Shown: positions 16,861-27,000 of the stretch, piece by piece
How positions within the stretch are numbered: position 1 is the stretch's first letter
Layout of the letters: the number at the start of each line of letters is the position of its first letter
From: Pontibacter sp. HSC-14F20
GTDB taxonomy: Bacteria; Bacteroidota; Bacteroidia; Cytophagales; Hymenobacteraceae
Direction: 5' to 3'
Length of the DNA: 48,059 nt
Assembly: GCF_019599265.1 (NCBI RefSeq)
Contig: NZ_JAHZTC010000027.1
Span: 1-48,059 of the forward strand
Translations under genes and position numbers: made by a program
Notes under the pieces: generated by a model
The model's input: only the letters and a program-made list of their open reading frames with translations
Database searches by the model: none
What the model was told of the DNA's origin: nothing

Positions 16861-19314
16861 ATGATGCAACGTAGCGCCATTATAATGCTTTTTTCAGTGT
16901 TCCTGTGGAGTGTCTCCTTCTCCGGTCAGGCACAAAACTCCCTTGCTTATCAAAAACCCGCCAGAGCCCTGGAGGAGTTGATTAACCTGCCGACAGAGCC
17001 GGTCATGAGCCTGAGCCCTGACAGGAGAATTATCTTACTCTGTAGCTATGACCGATTTTTATCCAGTTCCCAGGGAGGGGAGAGGCGGACTGTAACACTG
17101 GCTGGAGTCAAGTTTGACACGCATTCCAACCTGCCCGCAGACAAGTCCTGGTATACTGCCATCTCGTTTAAATACGCCAACAGGGATTCTGCGACCTATC
17201 CCATCAAGGGATTGCCTGCCCATTTTCAGCTGGTGGACTATAAATGGTCTTATGACAGCCAGCACCTGGGTCTGGCCGTTCTGGAGGAGAAGGGGGTGCG
17301 GTTGTGGGTCGTGGATATCAAAACCAGGAAAGCAAGAAGAATTTACGAGGGATACCTTAACTTTTCACTTGTTGAAGAAGAGCTCTTTGCCTGGCTCCCC
17401 CAGGAAAAGGCCATTGTTTTTGCCGCAATTCCGGATAGGGGACAAGCCGAACCCATGGTATCGTCCCGTAAGCCCGCCATTTACGAGAATGACAGGCACA
17501 CCCTGCCCCAGCGGACCTATCAGGGGCTGCTGAAGAGTGAGGCGGATGAGGCGCTTTTTGAGTATTACGCCACAACACAGCTGAAAAAGGTGGACATGAA
17601 AGGAAGGGTGTCCAATATAGGGAAGAGCGGAATAATCGCCAGCTTTGCGCCTTCCCCAGACGGCAAGTACCTCAAGGTGCATTATGTGAAGAAACCTTAT
17701 TCATACACGCTGACTTTCCACCGCTTCCCTTCAGACATTGTTATACTTGGAAGGAATGGGAAAGAAGTCGCCAAAAAGGAGCTTCCTGCCGTGATCCGGC
17801 CGCTGGGCAGGGACGCGGCCTACCAGGTGCCCCGGGATTTTGCCTGGAGAACGGATGTAGGCGCGACATTGACCTGGGTCGAGGCAAAAGATGGAGGAGA
17901 CCCAAAAATCGAAAGCAGGGAGAGAGATCAGTTATGGGCCTGGCAGGCGCCCTTCGATAAAGTACCCCGCCTGCTGCAGACGAGCAGCCTGCGGGCGGAG
18001 ACCACCTACTGGGTGAATGATTCCCTGGCAATTATGGTAGAGAAATGGTGGACAAACAGATCGGTCAACTGGTTACTTTTTAATCCTTTAACGGGTAGGA
18101 CACTTGATACCCTGATGGTTTCGGGTAATCAGGGGCCGACGATCGATCCGGGAGTACCGGTGCAGGTGAAAACTGCAGGGCTGAAAAAGCTGCTGTTCCA
18201 GGACGGAAGCATTTTCCTTTCCCGGAAAACGCAGAATGAGAAAGGCGAGGTGGTACCCGTACTGGAAAAATTCCACCTTACCCGTAAACGCAGCGACGAG
18301 ATTTGGCGGTCCAGCGCGCCCTATTATGAGTACCCGGTTGCGTTTGAAAACGGCCCCGGATCCATGACCTGGATTATGGCTCGGCAGTCGAGAACCATCC
18401 CAAACAATTTGGTACGACTTGATCTGGAAAATCTGCACGAGGAAGTGTTGACCTACAACAGCGACAAGCTGTCGCTGTTAAATACATCCCTGGTTAAGAA
18501 GGAGCTATCCTTCCTCAGGAGTGACAGCATCCCGCTGCGGGCTACCTTGTATTATAACAAAGACAGTGTGCGGGATGATCGGCTGATGGGCTGCCTGATT
18601 TATGCCTACCCGCTGGATTATATACGCCCTGCCGATGCCGGGGCAGTCACGGCTAACCCCTACCGGTATGAAGCCAACCTGTCCCTGCAAAAATTACTGG
18701 CCTTGTCTGGATACGCTGTTTTGGATAATACCTCCTTCCCGATCATAGGTCGGAAAGGGAGTCATCCCAATGATACGTATTTAGAGCAGATCGAACTGAA
18801 TGCGCAGGCAGCCATCAGGGCGGCAGGGAAAACGGGTCTCATCGATACGGGAAAGGTAGCGGTCATAGGACATTCCTACGGGGCTTTTATGGTGGCTAAC
18901 CTGTTGACCCACACCAATTTGTTTAAAACTGGAGTGGCCTTGAGTGGGGCTTATAACAGGTCGCTTACACCCTTCGGTTTCCAGCGGGAGTACCGGACAT
19001 ATTGGGAAGAACAGGCTCTCTACCACCGACTATCGCCGCTTCAGAACGCGGACAAGCTGGCCCATCCCATCTTGCTTTTCCATGGGGAGCTGGATGAGAA
19101 TCCTGGTACGCATTACAGCCAATCTGAGCAGTACTTTGCCGCTTTGAAGGGCCTGGGCAAAACGGTGCGTTTCGTATCCCTGCCAGGTGAGCCGCATTCC
19201 TATGGCTTGCGGGCTTCTTACCTGCACATCCTTTGGGAAGTTGACCATTGGTTGAGGAAGCACTTCCGAGAGGATCCGGCTCTCAAGGCTTCCAGTTGGG
19301 CGGATGAAAAATAG
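16861..19314 (+). CDS. Secreted S9 (prolyl oligopeptidase) family peptidase
   Basis: 817 residues. An N-terminal signal peptide (MMQRSAIIMLFSVFLWSVSF, then SGQAQ) predicts a periplasmic location. A long beta-propeller-like region is followed by an alpha/beta-hydrolase domain with the triad Ser672 (GHSYGAF), Asp745 (GELDENPG) and His779 (EPHSYG). S9 enzymes cut short peptides after Pro or other residues. In this operon it could trim leader or core remnants from exported peptide, activate the product outside the inner membrane, or destroy it as immunity. The initial translation could also start at the second Met. It follows lanB by 9 bases. Confidence 0.88.
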   Translation: MMQRSAIIMLFSVFLWSVSFSGQAQNSLAYQKPARALEELINLPTEPVMSLSPDRRIILLCSYDRFLSSSQGGERRTVTLAGVKFDTHSNLPADKSWYTAISFKYANRDSATYPIKGLPAHFQLVDYKWSYDSQHLGLAVLEEKGVRLWVVDIKTRKARRIYEGYLNFSLVEEELFAWLPQEKAIVFAAIPDRGQAEPMVSSRKPAIYENDRHTLPQRTYQGLLKSEADEALFEYYATTQLKKVDMKGRVSNIGKSGIIASFAPSPDGKYLKVHYVKKPYSYTLTFHRFPSDIVILGRNGKEVAKKELPAVIRPLGRDAAYQVPRDFAWRTDVGATLTWVEAKDGGDPKIESRERDQLWAWQAPFDKVPRLLQTSSLRAETTYWVNDSLAIMVEKWWTNRSVNWLLFNPLTGRTLDTLMVSGNQGPTIDPGVPVQVKTAGLKKLLFQDGSIFLSRKTQNEKGEVVPVLEKFHLTRKRSDEIWRSSAPYYEYPVAFENGPGSMTWIMARQSRTIPNNLVRLDLENLHEEVLTYNSDKLSLLNTSLVKKELSFLRSDSIPLRATLYYNKDSVRDDRLMGCLIYAYPLDYIRPADAGAVTANPYRYEANLSLQKLLALSGYAVLDNTSFPIIGRKGSHPNDTYLEQIELNAQAAIRAAGKTGLIDTGKVAVIGHSYGAFMVANLLTHTNLFKTGVALSGAYNRSLTPFGFQREYRTYWEEQALYHRLSPLQNADKLAHPILLFHGELDENPGTHYSQSEQYFAALKGLGKTVRFVSLPGEPHSYGLRASYLHILWEVDHWLRKHFREDPALKASSWADEK

Positions 19315-19319
19315 CCTTT

Positions 19320-19347
19320 GTCTAAGCCTTCCTGATTGTTGGTCTAA
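19320..19347 (+). promoter_or_regulatory. LytTR-type operator E (exporter operon)
   Basis: CTTTGTCTAAGCC with GTCTAA at 19320 and a second GTCTAA at 19342, 22 bp apart. It lies 5 bases after the S9 gene and 53 bases before the 19401 start codon. The -7 element is less clear here (TCAATTTA at 19375-19382, 33 bp after the second repeat). Confidence 0.65.
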
Positions 19348-19400
19348 TAAAATTCTTTTTTGACCAGTTCTTCATCAATTTAATCGAAAAGAAAGAAAAC

Positions 19401-19598
19401 ATGAAAAAGCTATTCAACTTCAAAAGCAAGCGCAAAGGTCTGGGAGACTTTCACGCGTTATCCCTCGAAGAGTCGGAGGCAAACCGACTGAGCGGAGGCT
19501 TCAAGGAATACAAGCCAACCATCTACAGTTCGGACAAGCACCAAAGCGTGCGGATAAAGGTCAGTCAACTGTTGAGTGGCATGGAGGAAATAGTATAA
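19401..19598 (+). CDS. Double-glycine leader peptide without Cys (65 aa)
   Basis: A 65-residue peptide starting MKK, with a basic N-terminus, then LSLEESEANRLSGG (residues 20-33), the kind of leader recognised by C39 peptidase exporters. The proposed mature part (34-65) is 32 residues, amphipathic and basic/hydrophobic (KPTIYSSDKHQ, VRIKVSQLL), with no Cys, so no thioether ring is possible. It is the first gene behind operator E and is followed by a second such peptide and the C39 exporter. It may be a secreted signal, a helper peptide or an unmodified bacteriocin. Family not recognised. Confidence 0.75.
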   Translation: MKKLFNFKSKRKGLGDFHALSLEESEANRLSGGFKEYKPTIYSSDKHQSVRIKVSQLLSGMEEIV

Positions 19599-19609
19599 CC
19601 TAAACGGAT

Positions 19610-19798
19610 ATGAAAAAGAGCAAAAAAGTGAAAGACAGGAAAACGATCGAAGAGCTCAAGCGGCTACGCCTGTTTGGCGATGCCGAGGGACAGGAGCAAA
19701 ACGACGACACGGACCTGGACAACCTGGCTGGTGGGAACGCCGGCACTACGGTAGAGACCCACTGGCCGACCACGACAAACAAATTTCCTAATCAATAG
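19610..19798 (+). CDS. Double-glycine leader peptide, Thr-rich Cys-less core (62 aa)
   Basis: A 62-residue peptide. The leader is very charged and ends DTDLDNLAGG at Gly42. The remaining 20 residues are NAGTTVETHWPTTTNKFPNQ: six Thr, one Trp, two Pro and no Cys. LanB could dehydrate the Thr residues but no lanthionine could form. It ends 8 bases before the C39 exporter gene, so export by that protein is likely. Size and composition fit a pheromone or a linear modified peptide. The core resembles nothing I can name. Confidence 0.75.
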   Translation: MKKSKKVKDRKTIEELKRLRLFGDAEGQEQNDDTDLDNLAGGNAGTTVETHWPTTTNKFPNQ

Positions 19799-19806
19799 CG
19801 CGGGCG

Positions 19807-22080
19807 ATGCATTCCAAGTATAAGTTTTATAAGCAGTTGGACTACATGGACTGCGGTCCCACCTGTTTAAGAATGGTGAGTGCATATTACGGGAAAGAGT
19901 ACACCCTGGACTACCTGCGGTCCATCTCGCATATCACCAAGAATGGCGTGAGTTTTCTGGGGCTCAGCGAGGCCTCAGAAAAGGTCGGGTTCAAAACGCT
20001 GGTAGGCAAGCTCTCCTACAATCAGTTGAAGGAGGAGGTGCCTCTTCCCTGCATCCTGCACTGGAACCAGGACCACTTCGTGGTGCTCTACGACGTGAAG
20101 GAGAAGTCCCTGCTGCGGCGGGAAGAGAAGCTGGTGATCGGGGATCCCGGCCATAACCTGGTGGAGGTGGACGTGGAAACGTTCAAGAAGTGCTGGGTCA
20201 GCACGGAGGACGGGAGAGGGGTTGCCCTCCTGCTGGAGACCACGCCGGAATTTTACAGCCGCGACTCGGATGAGGAGACCGAGGAGAGTTCCTCCAGCAT
20301 TGGCTTCCTGTTTCAGTACATCAAGCCCTACAAGGCTTTTATCTTCCAGATTTTCCTGGGGATGATCCTGGCCAGTTTTATCAGCATGTGCTTTCCTTTC
20401 CTGACGCAGAGCCTGGTGGACTTCGGGATCAACAAGCAGAATATTGGCTTCGTCCACCTGGTGCTGATTTCCCAGCTGGCCCTCTTTATCGGAAGCCTGC
20501 TGGTCAGCCTGATCCGAAACTGGATACTGCTCCATGTCAGCACACGCATCAGCATCACGATTATCTCCAATTTCCTGATAAAATTAATGAAGTTGCCCAT
20601 TAACTTCTTTGAGTCAAAGAACATTGGCGACATCACCCAGCGCATCAGTGACCACCACCGTATTGAAAGCTTCCTGACGGGCTCCGCACTGAGTACGCTT
20701 TTCTCCATCATCAACTTGGTGATTTTCTCCATTGTGCTGGGTATTTACGACATGCGGTTTTTGCTTGTATTCTTTGTGGGGAGCAGCCTGTCGGTGGCCT
20801 GGATTTTCCTCTTTCTCAAACGGAGGCGCAACATCGACTACAACCGCTTTCAGCGGGCACGGGAAAACCAGAACAGCATTTATGAGATCATTACTGGCAT
20901 GCAGGAGATCAAGCTCTACAACAGCCAGAAGTCCCGGCGCTGGGAGTGGGAGAAAATCCAGTCGAAGCTCTTCAAGATCAACATCAAAAGCTTGGCCCTG
21001 GAGCAGTACCAGGAAATCGGCGCCACGTTTTTCACGCAGCTCAAGAATATCCTGATTTCCTTCATGGCGGCCCTCCTGGTGATCGAAGGGCAGATTTCCC
21101 TGGGGGTGATGCTGAGTATCTCTTATATCATCGGGCAGATGAACGGTCCGCTCAACCAGCTCATCCAGTTTGTCAAGACCGTGCAGGACGCCAAAATCAG
21201 CCTGGAGCGGCTAGGGGAAATCCACAATAAGCAGAACGAGGAAAAAAGCAGCCTGCAGGTGGCTGATGTGCACGAGGAGGACTTCGGACACTCGCTCAAC
21301 CAGGTGTTCTTTGCCAAAGGGCTAAACAGCAGGTTCAGACCGGGCATCACGCTGGACAATGTCAGTTTCCAATATGGACACGCGAAGTCCGCCATGGTGT
21401 TGAAGAACATCAGTCTCCATATCCCCAAAGGACAGGTTACAGCCATAGTAGGTGCCAGCGGGAGCGGGAAGACAACGCTGATGAAGCTGCTGCTTAAATT
21501 CTATCCCCCCACCGAAGGGGAGATTCTGGTGGATGGGAGTAACCTCAACGACATTTCGGCCAAGCTGTGGCGAAGCCAGTGTGGCACAGTGATGCAGGAC
21601 GGTTACATCTTCTCTGACTCCATCGCCCGTAACATTGCCCTGGACGGTAATAAGATCGACGAGCTCAAGTTAATGAACGCGGTGCACGTGGCCAACGCGC
21701 ATGACTATATCTCGCAGCTCCCACTGGGTTTCACGACCCGCATAGGGAATACGGGCTCGGGCCTGAGCGGTGGCCAGAAACAGCGGATCTTCATTGCCCG
21801 TGCCGTTTACAAAGAGCCGGGGTACATGTTCTTCGATGAGGCTACCAGCGCGCTGGACTCCAACAACGAGCGCATCATCATGGAGAACCTGGACGAGTTT
21901 TACAAAGGCCGAACTGTGCTGATCATCGCCCACCGGCTGAGCACGGTCAAAAAAGCCGATCAGATCATCGTGATGAAAGACGGAGAGATTGTGGAGCAGG
22001 GTACGCACCTGGGCCTGGTCTACCAGCGCGGCTACTACTATGAGCTTGTTAAAAATCAATTGGAACTGGACGCCGCCTAA
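19807..22080 (+). CDS. lanT: C39 peptidase-containing ABC exporter
   Basis: 757 residues. The N-terminal C39 papain-like domain has Cys16 (MDCGPTC), His90 (QDHFVVLY) and Asp113 (IGDPG), and would cut after double glycine. A six-helix transmembrane domain spans about residues 170-460. The nucleotide-binding domain has Walker A GASGSGKTT (from 549), the signature LSGGQKQR (from 653) and Walker B FFDEATSALD (Asp677, Glu678). It should cleave the leaders of the cluster peptides and pump the products across the inner membrane. Translation likely follows directly from the upstream peptide gene; the HlyD-type partner starts 12 bases downstream. Confidence 0.94.
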   Translation: MHSKYKFYKQLDYMDCGPTCLRMVSAYYGKEYTLDYLRSISHITKNGVSFLGLSEASEKVGFKTLVGKLSYNQLKEEVPLPCILHWNQDHFVVLYDVKEKSLLRREEKLVIGDPGHNLVEVDVETFKKCWVSTEDGRGVALLLETTPEFYSRDSDEETEESSSSIGFLFQYIKPYKAFIFQIFLGMILASFISMCFPFLTQSLVDFGINKQNIGFVHLVLISQLALFIGSLLVSLIRNWILLHVSTRISITIISNFLIKLMKLPINFFESKNIGDITQRISDHHRIESFLTGSALSTLFSIINLVIFSIVLGIYDMRFLLVFFVGSSLSVAWIFLFLKRRRNIDYNRFQRARENQNSIYEIITGMQEIKLYNSQKSRRWEWEKIQSKLFKINIKSLALEQYQEIGATFFTQLKNILISFMAALLVIEGQISLGVMLSISYIIGQMNGPLNQLIQFVKTVQDAKISLERLGEIHNKQNEEKSSLQVADVHEEDFGHSLNQVFFAKGLNSRFRPGITLDNVSFQYGHAKSAMVLKNISLHIPKGQVTAIVGASGSGKTTLMKLLLKFYPPTEGEILVDGSNLNDISAKLWRSQCGTVMQDGYIFSDSIARNIALDGNKIDELKLMNAVHVANAHDYISQLPLGFTTRIGNTGSGLSGGQKQRIFIARAVYKEPGYMFFDEATSALDSNNERIIMENLDEFYKGRTVLIIAHRLSTVKKADQIIVMKDGEIVEQGTHLGLVYQRGYYYELVKNQLELDAA

Positions 22081-22092
22081 ACTGAATATAAA

Positions 22093-22827
22093 ATGCCAAA
22101 CCACAGTCCCCTAAATGCAGAAGAGCAGAGCCATGAGATGGAGGAAATCATCGGCCGGGTGCCACACTGGATCACCCGGTGGGGTATTACCATCCTGTTC
22201 ATCGTCTCGGCCATCGGTATCTTCATCAGCAACACAATCGCCTTTCCGGACAGTGTGCCGGCCGAGGTGTTGATCCAGGCCAAGGAGCAACCCGGAAAGG
22301 TTTCCCTCAAGCGAGAGGATGCCGGGCAGGAGTTCATTTTCCTTGTGAAGGACGAAGAATGGGTGCAGCCTGGAGACACTCTCTTCATTCACCGGAACAC
22401 CTCCAAAAACATCAATGAACCTATTATCACCCCCATGTCCGGTCAGGTTTTCATTTCCAAAGGGATAGATGACAGTAATACGCAGGACTATGTGGTGTGG
22501 GTCGTGCCCAAAACGACCGATTTTGAAGTTAAGCTGTTCTACCCCGTAAAAGGATCCGGGAAGATACAGCTCGGACAGGAAGTTGTCATCACGGTGGACA
22601 ACTACCCACCCTCGGACTTTGGCTTTCTAACCGGTCGAATCACCAAGATTCTCCCGGTTCCCGTGGACGGGAAGGTGCAGGGCTATGTAACGCTGGATCA
22701 CCGGCAGCTGCAGACGAACCTGGGGAAGGAACTGCCCATCAAGTACCTGATGATCGGGAAGGCGGAGATCGTTTTGGAAAGAAGGACCATCGCGGGCAGG
22801 ATCTTTGGGAATGTCCTACCCCTTTAA
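22093..22827 (+). CDS. Compact HlyD-type membrane-fusion adaptor
   Basis: 244 residues. A single transmembrane helix at about residues 30-49 (WGITILFIVSAIGIFISNTI) is followed by periplasmic beta-rich segments resembling a biotinyl-lipoyl and barrel domain (VKDEEWVQPGDTLF, ITPMSGQVFISKG, GKIQLGQEVVITVDNYP). It is shorter than typical HlyD adaptors because the long coiled-coil hairpin is missing. It is the expected partner of the exporter just upstream. Without the hairpin, docking to an outer-membrane channel must differ, perhaps using the barrel protein at 3480. No TolC-like gene is present in the window. Confidence 0.8.
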   Translation: MPNHSPLNAEEQSHEMEEIIGRVPHWITRWGITILFIVSAIGIFISNTIAFPDSVPAEVLIQAKEQPGKVSLKREDAGQEFIFLVKDEEWVQPGDTLFIHRNTSKNINEPIITPMSGQVFISKGIDDSNTQDYVVWVVPKTTDFEVKLFYPVKGSGKIQLGQEVVITVDNYPPSDFGFLTGRITKILPVPVDGKVQGYVTLDHRQLQTNLGKELPIKYLMIGKAEIVLERRTIAGRIFGNVLPL

Positions 22828-23102
22828 CCGGACTGAAAGAGGCGCAGCGTCCCGCATCATGTTGAAAGAAGCATTTTTAAGTTGAAAAGATGGGTTTTCT
22901 AAAGAAATTTCGACAACTTGACATATCGTGCTGGCTTGGACAGATAAATTTCATCACTCGCTGTTCCGGCTGCCCGTACTTTTAGCATGGGTGAAGCATG
23001 CGGAGCAAACCAGACACAATGCTGTCAAGCTGTGTTCTGTTCCGGCTCCCGTTTCCACTTCCATTGAACCGATTAACCTTGTGAACAAACTTTGTAGGAC
23101 GC

Positions 23103-23825
23103 ATGAAGTGTATAATAATTGATGATGAGCCCCTAGCACAAGAGGTGATTGAAAAACTCGCCGCGAAAGTGCCTTTTCTGGAAGTGATTAAGAAAGCCGG
23201 AAACGCGATCGAGGGATTGCAGGATATAGAGAATCTGAAGCCCGATCTTGTCTTCATGGATATTCAGATGCCGACCATGAGCGGTATTGAGCTGATTAAA
23301 ATACTAAACAACCACCGACCGCAGATCATTCTAACCACCGCCTCCCCTGACCATGCCCTAGAGGGTTTTGAGCTGGACGTGGCCGGCTACCTGCTAAAGC
23401 CGATCTCATTTGAACGCTTCCTCAAGGCTGTAAATAAAGTAAACAAGCTAGTCAATGGAATCCAGCCGGCCAGGAAGCAGGAAGTGGAGGGAGAGCCCTC
23501 GGCTACCCATTTCTGGGCCAAGGTGAATGGCAAACTGCTGCACATCAAGTTCGACGACGTCCTGCTGGTAAAAGGCATGAAGGATTATGTCCAGGTTTTC
23601 CTCAAAGATCGGAAAATCATTACCTACCTCACCATGAAGCGCATTCTGGAGATTTTGCCTCCTCAGGACTTTACCAGGGTGAGCCGCTCTTTTATTGTGC
23701 GCACCTCCTCAATCAAAGGGATCGACGGCAATGTGTTAGAGACAACGGTGGCCGACGAGGAAATCATCATCGGGTCCACCTACCGCGAGAGCATTAAAAA
23801 CGAGGCAAACAAGTGGTTGAAGTAG
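23103..23825 (+). CDS. LytTR-family response regulator, probable cluster regulator
   Basis: 240 residues. The receiver domain has Asp7-Asp8, phospho-Asp53 (FMDIQMP), Thr78 and Lys99 (YLLKPIS). The LytTR DNA-binding domain spans about residues 140-238 (KFDDVLLVKGMKDYVQVFL, RVSRSFIVR). Such proteins bind two direct repeats one face of the helix apart, matching the six GTCTAA pairs in this window. The cognate kinase is most likely the LytS-type protein at 27108, on the other side of lanB copy 2. The upstream region (22828-23102) carries no GTCTAA pair, so the regulator itself appears not to be autoregulated by that motif. Confidence 0.92.
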   Translation: MKCIIIDDEPLAQEVIEKLAAKVPFLEVIKKAGNAIEGLQDIENLKPDLVFMDIQMPTMSGIELIKILNNHRPQIILTTASPDHALEGFELDVAGYLLKPISFERFLKAVNKVNKLVNGIQPARKQEVEGEPSATHFWAKVNGKLLHIKFDDVLLVKGMKDYVQVFLKDRKIITYLTMKRILEILPPQDFTRVSRSFIVRTSSIKGIDGNVLETTVADEEIIIGSTYRESIKNEANKWLK

Positions 23826-23871
23826 TACTTCCCGGTCCAGGCTGGAAGGAAATGCTGCTTTAGCCCGGCAA

Positions 23872-23978
23872 TTCATCCTTTTCCCTTAGGATGAAAGCCA
23901 GCGCTATTCGTCGGGTGGTAACCTGGCTGGGCTAACGCCTCCTTTCTGTGACTTTGTCAAATTTTCCTTATTTTGACA
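23872..23978 (+). promoter_or_regulatory. Hairpin and inverted repeat upstream of the second lanB
   Basis: Two structures lie between the regulator and lanB copy 2. TTCATCCT and AGGATGAA (23872-23895) form an 8-bp hairpin that could be a weak terminator. TGTCAAA and TTTGACA (23955-23961 and 23972-23978) form an inverted repeat with a 10-bp spacer, 41 bp before the start codon. The latter could be an operator or part of a promoter. Function is inference. Confidence 0.4.
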
Positions 23979-24018
23979 GCTGTATCTGCTTGGCCCATGC
24001 GGCTTCCCCTCATTAACT

Positions 24019-27000
24019 ATGACAACAATCCACCCTTTCGGACACTTCATTGTCCGCAGTCCGCTTTTCCCCTATGACGGCATCCACCCGGACGCGGCCC
24101 ACAGCCTGGATGACTGGCTGGATGTGCAGCTGCAGGACGATCTTTTCCTGGAAGCGGTTTTCTGGTCCTCCCCGGTCCTGTATGAGCAGGCGATTAAGAT
24201 GCTACAGGGGGATGACCGTCAGCGGGAGCGTGTCCGGTTTAGTCTTAAGAAATACTTGATCCGGGCTTCCAGCCGTTGCACGCCCTTTGGCCTGTTTGCA
24301 GGATGTAGCCTGGGACACATCACCGGGTGGCGGAAAGATCTGGAAATCGCGGGCAGTGCTGGTTCCCTGCGCAAGGTAATCCGGATGGACATGCACTTAC
24401 TGTTCACCCTCAGCAACCTCATCAGCCGCGATCCCGCCCTGGTTCCCCTGCTGGCTTATTATCCAAACAACTCGCTCTACGAAATAGGGGGCACTTTCCG
24501 CTACATTGAGTACACACTGGAGCAGGGGATACGCAACTATCGCATCTCCTCTGTGGAGCGGGACGACCTACTGAAGCGGATTTTTGCCGCCGCAGAAGCC
24601 GGGGTGCTCCTCAGGGAGGCGGTGGGGCTGATTGACCTGGAAGCGACGGCGGACGAGAAGGAGCAGTTTATTCGCGAGCTCATTGACTCCCAACTGCTAG
24701 TGAGCGAGCTGGAGTTGTCAGTGACGGACCCGGATCCATTAGGCTCCCTTGTCCGGAAACTCAAAACCGTGGCGGCAGGAGTGAGCCAAGCCCGGCTGAC
24801 GCTTTACCTCGAGGTCCTCACGAGCTTTGAACAGGCGATCGCCCAGTTGAACGAAAGGAGCGACAGGACCCGTCGGGATGAAACGGTCACGTTGTTTAAA
24901 AGAGGACTGGAACGGTTAGGAATGGCGGACTACAGGAATAATTTCTTCCAGTTGGATCTTTTCAAAGCGGCCCCTACGCCGGATAGGCTACCAGGAAAAA
25001 CAGTGGAGGCCGTACTGCGGGGGATCGAGGCGCTGAGTCGTTTCACAACCAGCCAGACAAAGCAGGAGCGGCAACTCGAGGCGTTCCGGCGGGCTTTTGT
25101 GGAGAAATACGAATCAGAGGAGGTCCCATTGGCGGAGGTGATTGACTCCGAGACAGGCATCGGCTTCCCAGTGTTGGGCAGCATTGGTAACATCACCGAT
25201 GCCGCGCTGGCGGATGCCTATCCGGAAGGGAATCGTAGCGAACAGGTAACAGAACCCTGGCACGCTTTCCTACGGGAGCGTTATGAGCGGGCCATCCGGC
25301 AGGGAGCGACTGAAATCTCACTGCGGGATGTGGAAATCGCCGGTTTTGCCCCGAAGACAGGTCAGCTGCCACAGACCTTTGCCGCGATGTTTTCCCTGGT
25401 TTCGTCCGGCCCTGAGCCGCAAGTTTTCCTGCAGACAGTGGGAGGCGCCACGGCAAACAGCCTCTTGGGGAGGTTTTGCCACCTGGATGCGGGGATGCAC
25501 ACACTCGGGCGGAAGATAGCCGAAATGGAGCAGTCCCTCTGTCCTGATAAGGTCCTGGCCGAAGTGCTGCACCTACCGGAGGCACGGGTCGGCAATGTCC
25601 TGCAGCGGCCGGTGCTGCGGGAGTTCGAGATTCCCTACCTGTCCGCAGCTTCTGTGCCGGGTGAGCGGCAGCTGCCCGTAGCGGACCTGATGCTGCGCGT
25701 CGTGGGGGACAGGATCGTGCTCCGCTCCAAAAGACTTGGAAAGCAGGTAGTGCCCCGCCTGTCGACCGCCCATAATTACGCTCAGCGGGCCTTGCCGCTG
25801 TACCACTTCCTATGTGCCATCCAGCACGAGGGTAAAACCGCGCTGGGGGTGGACTGGGGAAGTTGGGCGACAGGACTGAAATTTATGCCGCGGCTCTCTT
25901 ACCGGAATGTCATCCTCTCGCCCGCCACCTGGAAATTCACGGCTGCCGATACACGGCAGCTCCTGAAAGGAGACCGTACAGGGGACCAGTTAGAGGCTTT
26001 CTGGAAGCAGTGGCAGCTACCGCCGACCGTGGCTATCACCCGGGGGGACAACCAACTGGTTATTCACATCCAACGCCCTGAATACCGGGAAATCCTGCTG
26101 CAGGAACTCAAAGATCAACAAGCCCTGCATCTGACGGAATGGCTGCATACCAGGGAGGATCCTGCCGCTGGGAGCTTTTTGCACCAAGTTGTCCTGCCGC
26201 TCTATCAGCATGCCCCCCAGCCGGCCAGTCTGCAGACCGTGGAGAAGGAAGGTTTGCCGGTCCTGCAGCGGACTTTCTTCCCCGGGGGCGAATGGCTCTA
26301 TGTGAAAATCTACTGTGGGGCCCATGCCGCTGACTTAATCCTGACGGAGGCGGTTAAGCCCGTGGTGGAACGACTGGAGGCAGCGGGGGACATCCGCCAG
26401 TATTATTTTATCCGGTTCACTGATCCGCACTACCACCTCAGGCTGCGGCTGCACCTGAAAGAGGAAGGTCGTTTCGGCCATGTTCTCAGCGAGTTGAATG
26501 CGGCTTTGGCCGACTTCAAGCGGCAGCGCCTGGTGTGGAAGGTGCAGCTCGATACCTACGTGCGGGAAGTAGAGCGCTACAATGCCCGGTACATGCTGCA
26601 GTCCGAGCGCCTTTTTTACCACGATGCTGCCCTGTTCCTGGCCACTGGCCTGCAGCTGGAGCTAGACGGGGAAGGGGACCGGCGCCTTCTGTATGCTATG
26701 CGCAACGTGGCGAGTTGGCTGGACACCTTTCAGCTAGGACTGACAGAGCGACTGGATTTTATCCGGAGCGCCTGCGCCTCATTGGGAAAAGAGTTTACGC
26801 CGGAACTGCGGGTGAGGCTTGATCAGCAATACAGGACGCTTCGACACAAAGTGACGGCAAACGAGGTGCCTGATGCGCTTGACTATTTGCTGGCGCTGCG
26901 AAAACAACGGGTAGAGGACGAACTGGGCCAGGATATTTCAGGCAAAGCGCCTGCGCTTTTCAGGAACCTGGGCAGTTACATCCACATGAGCATGAACCGG

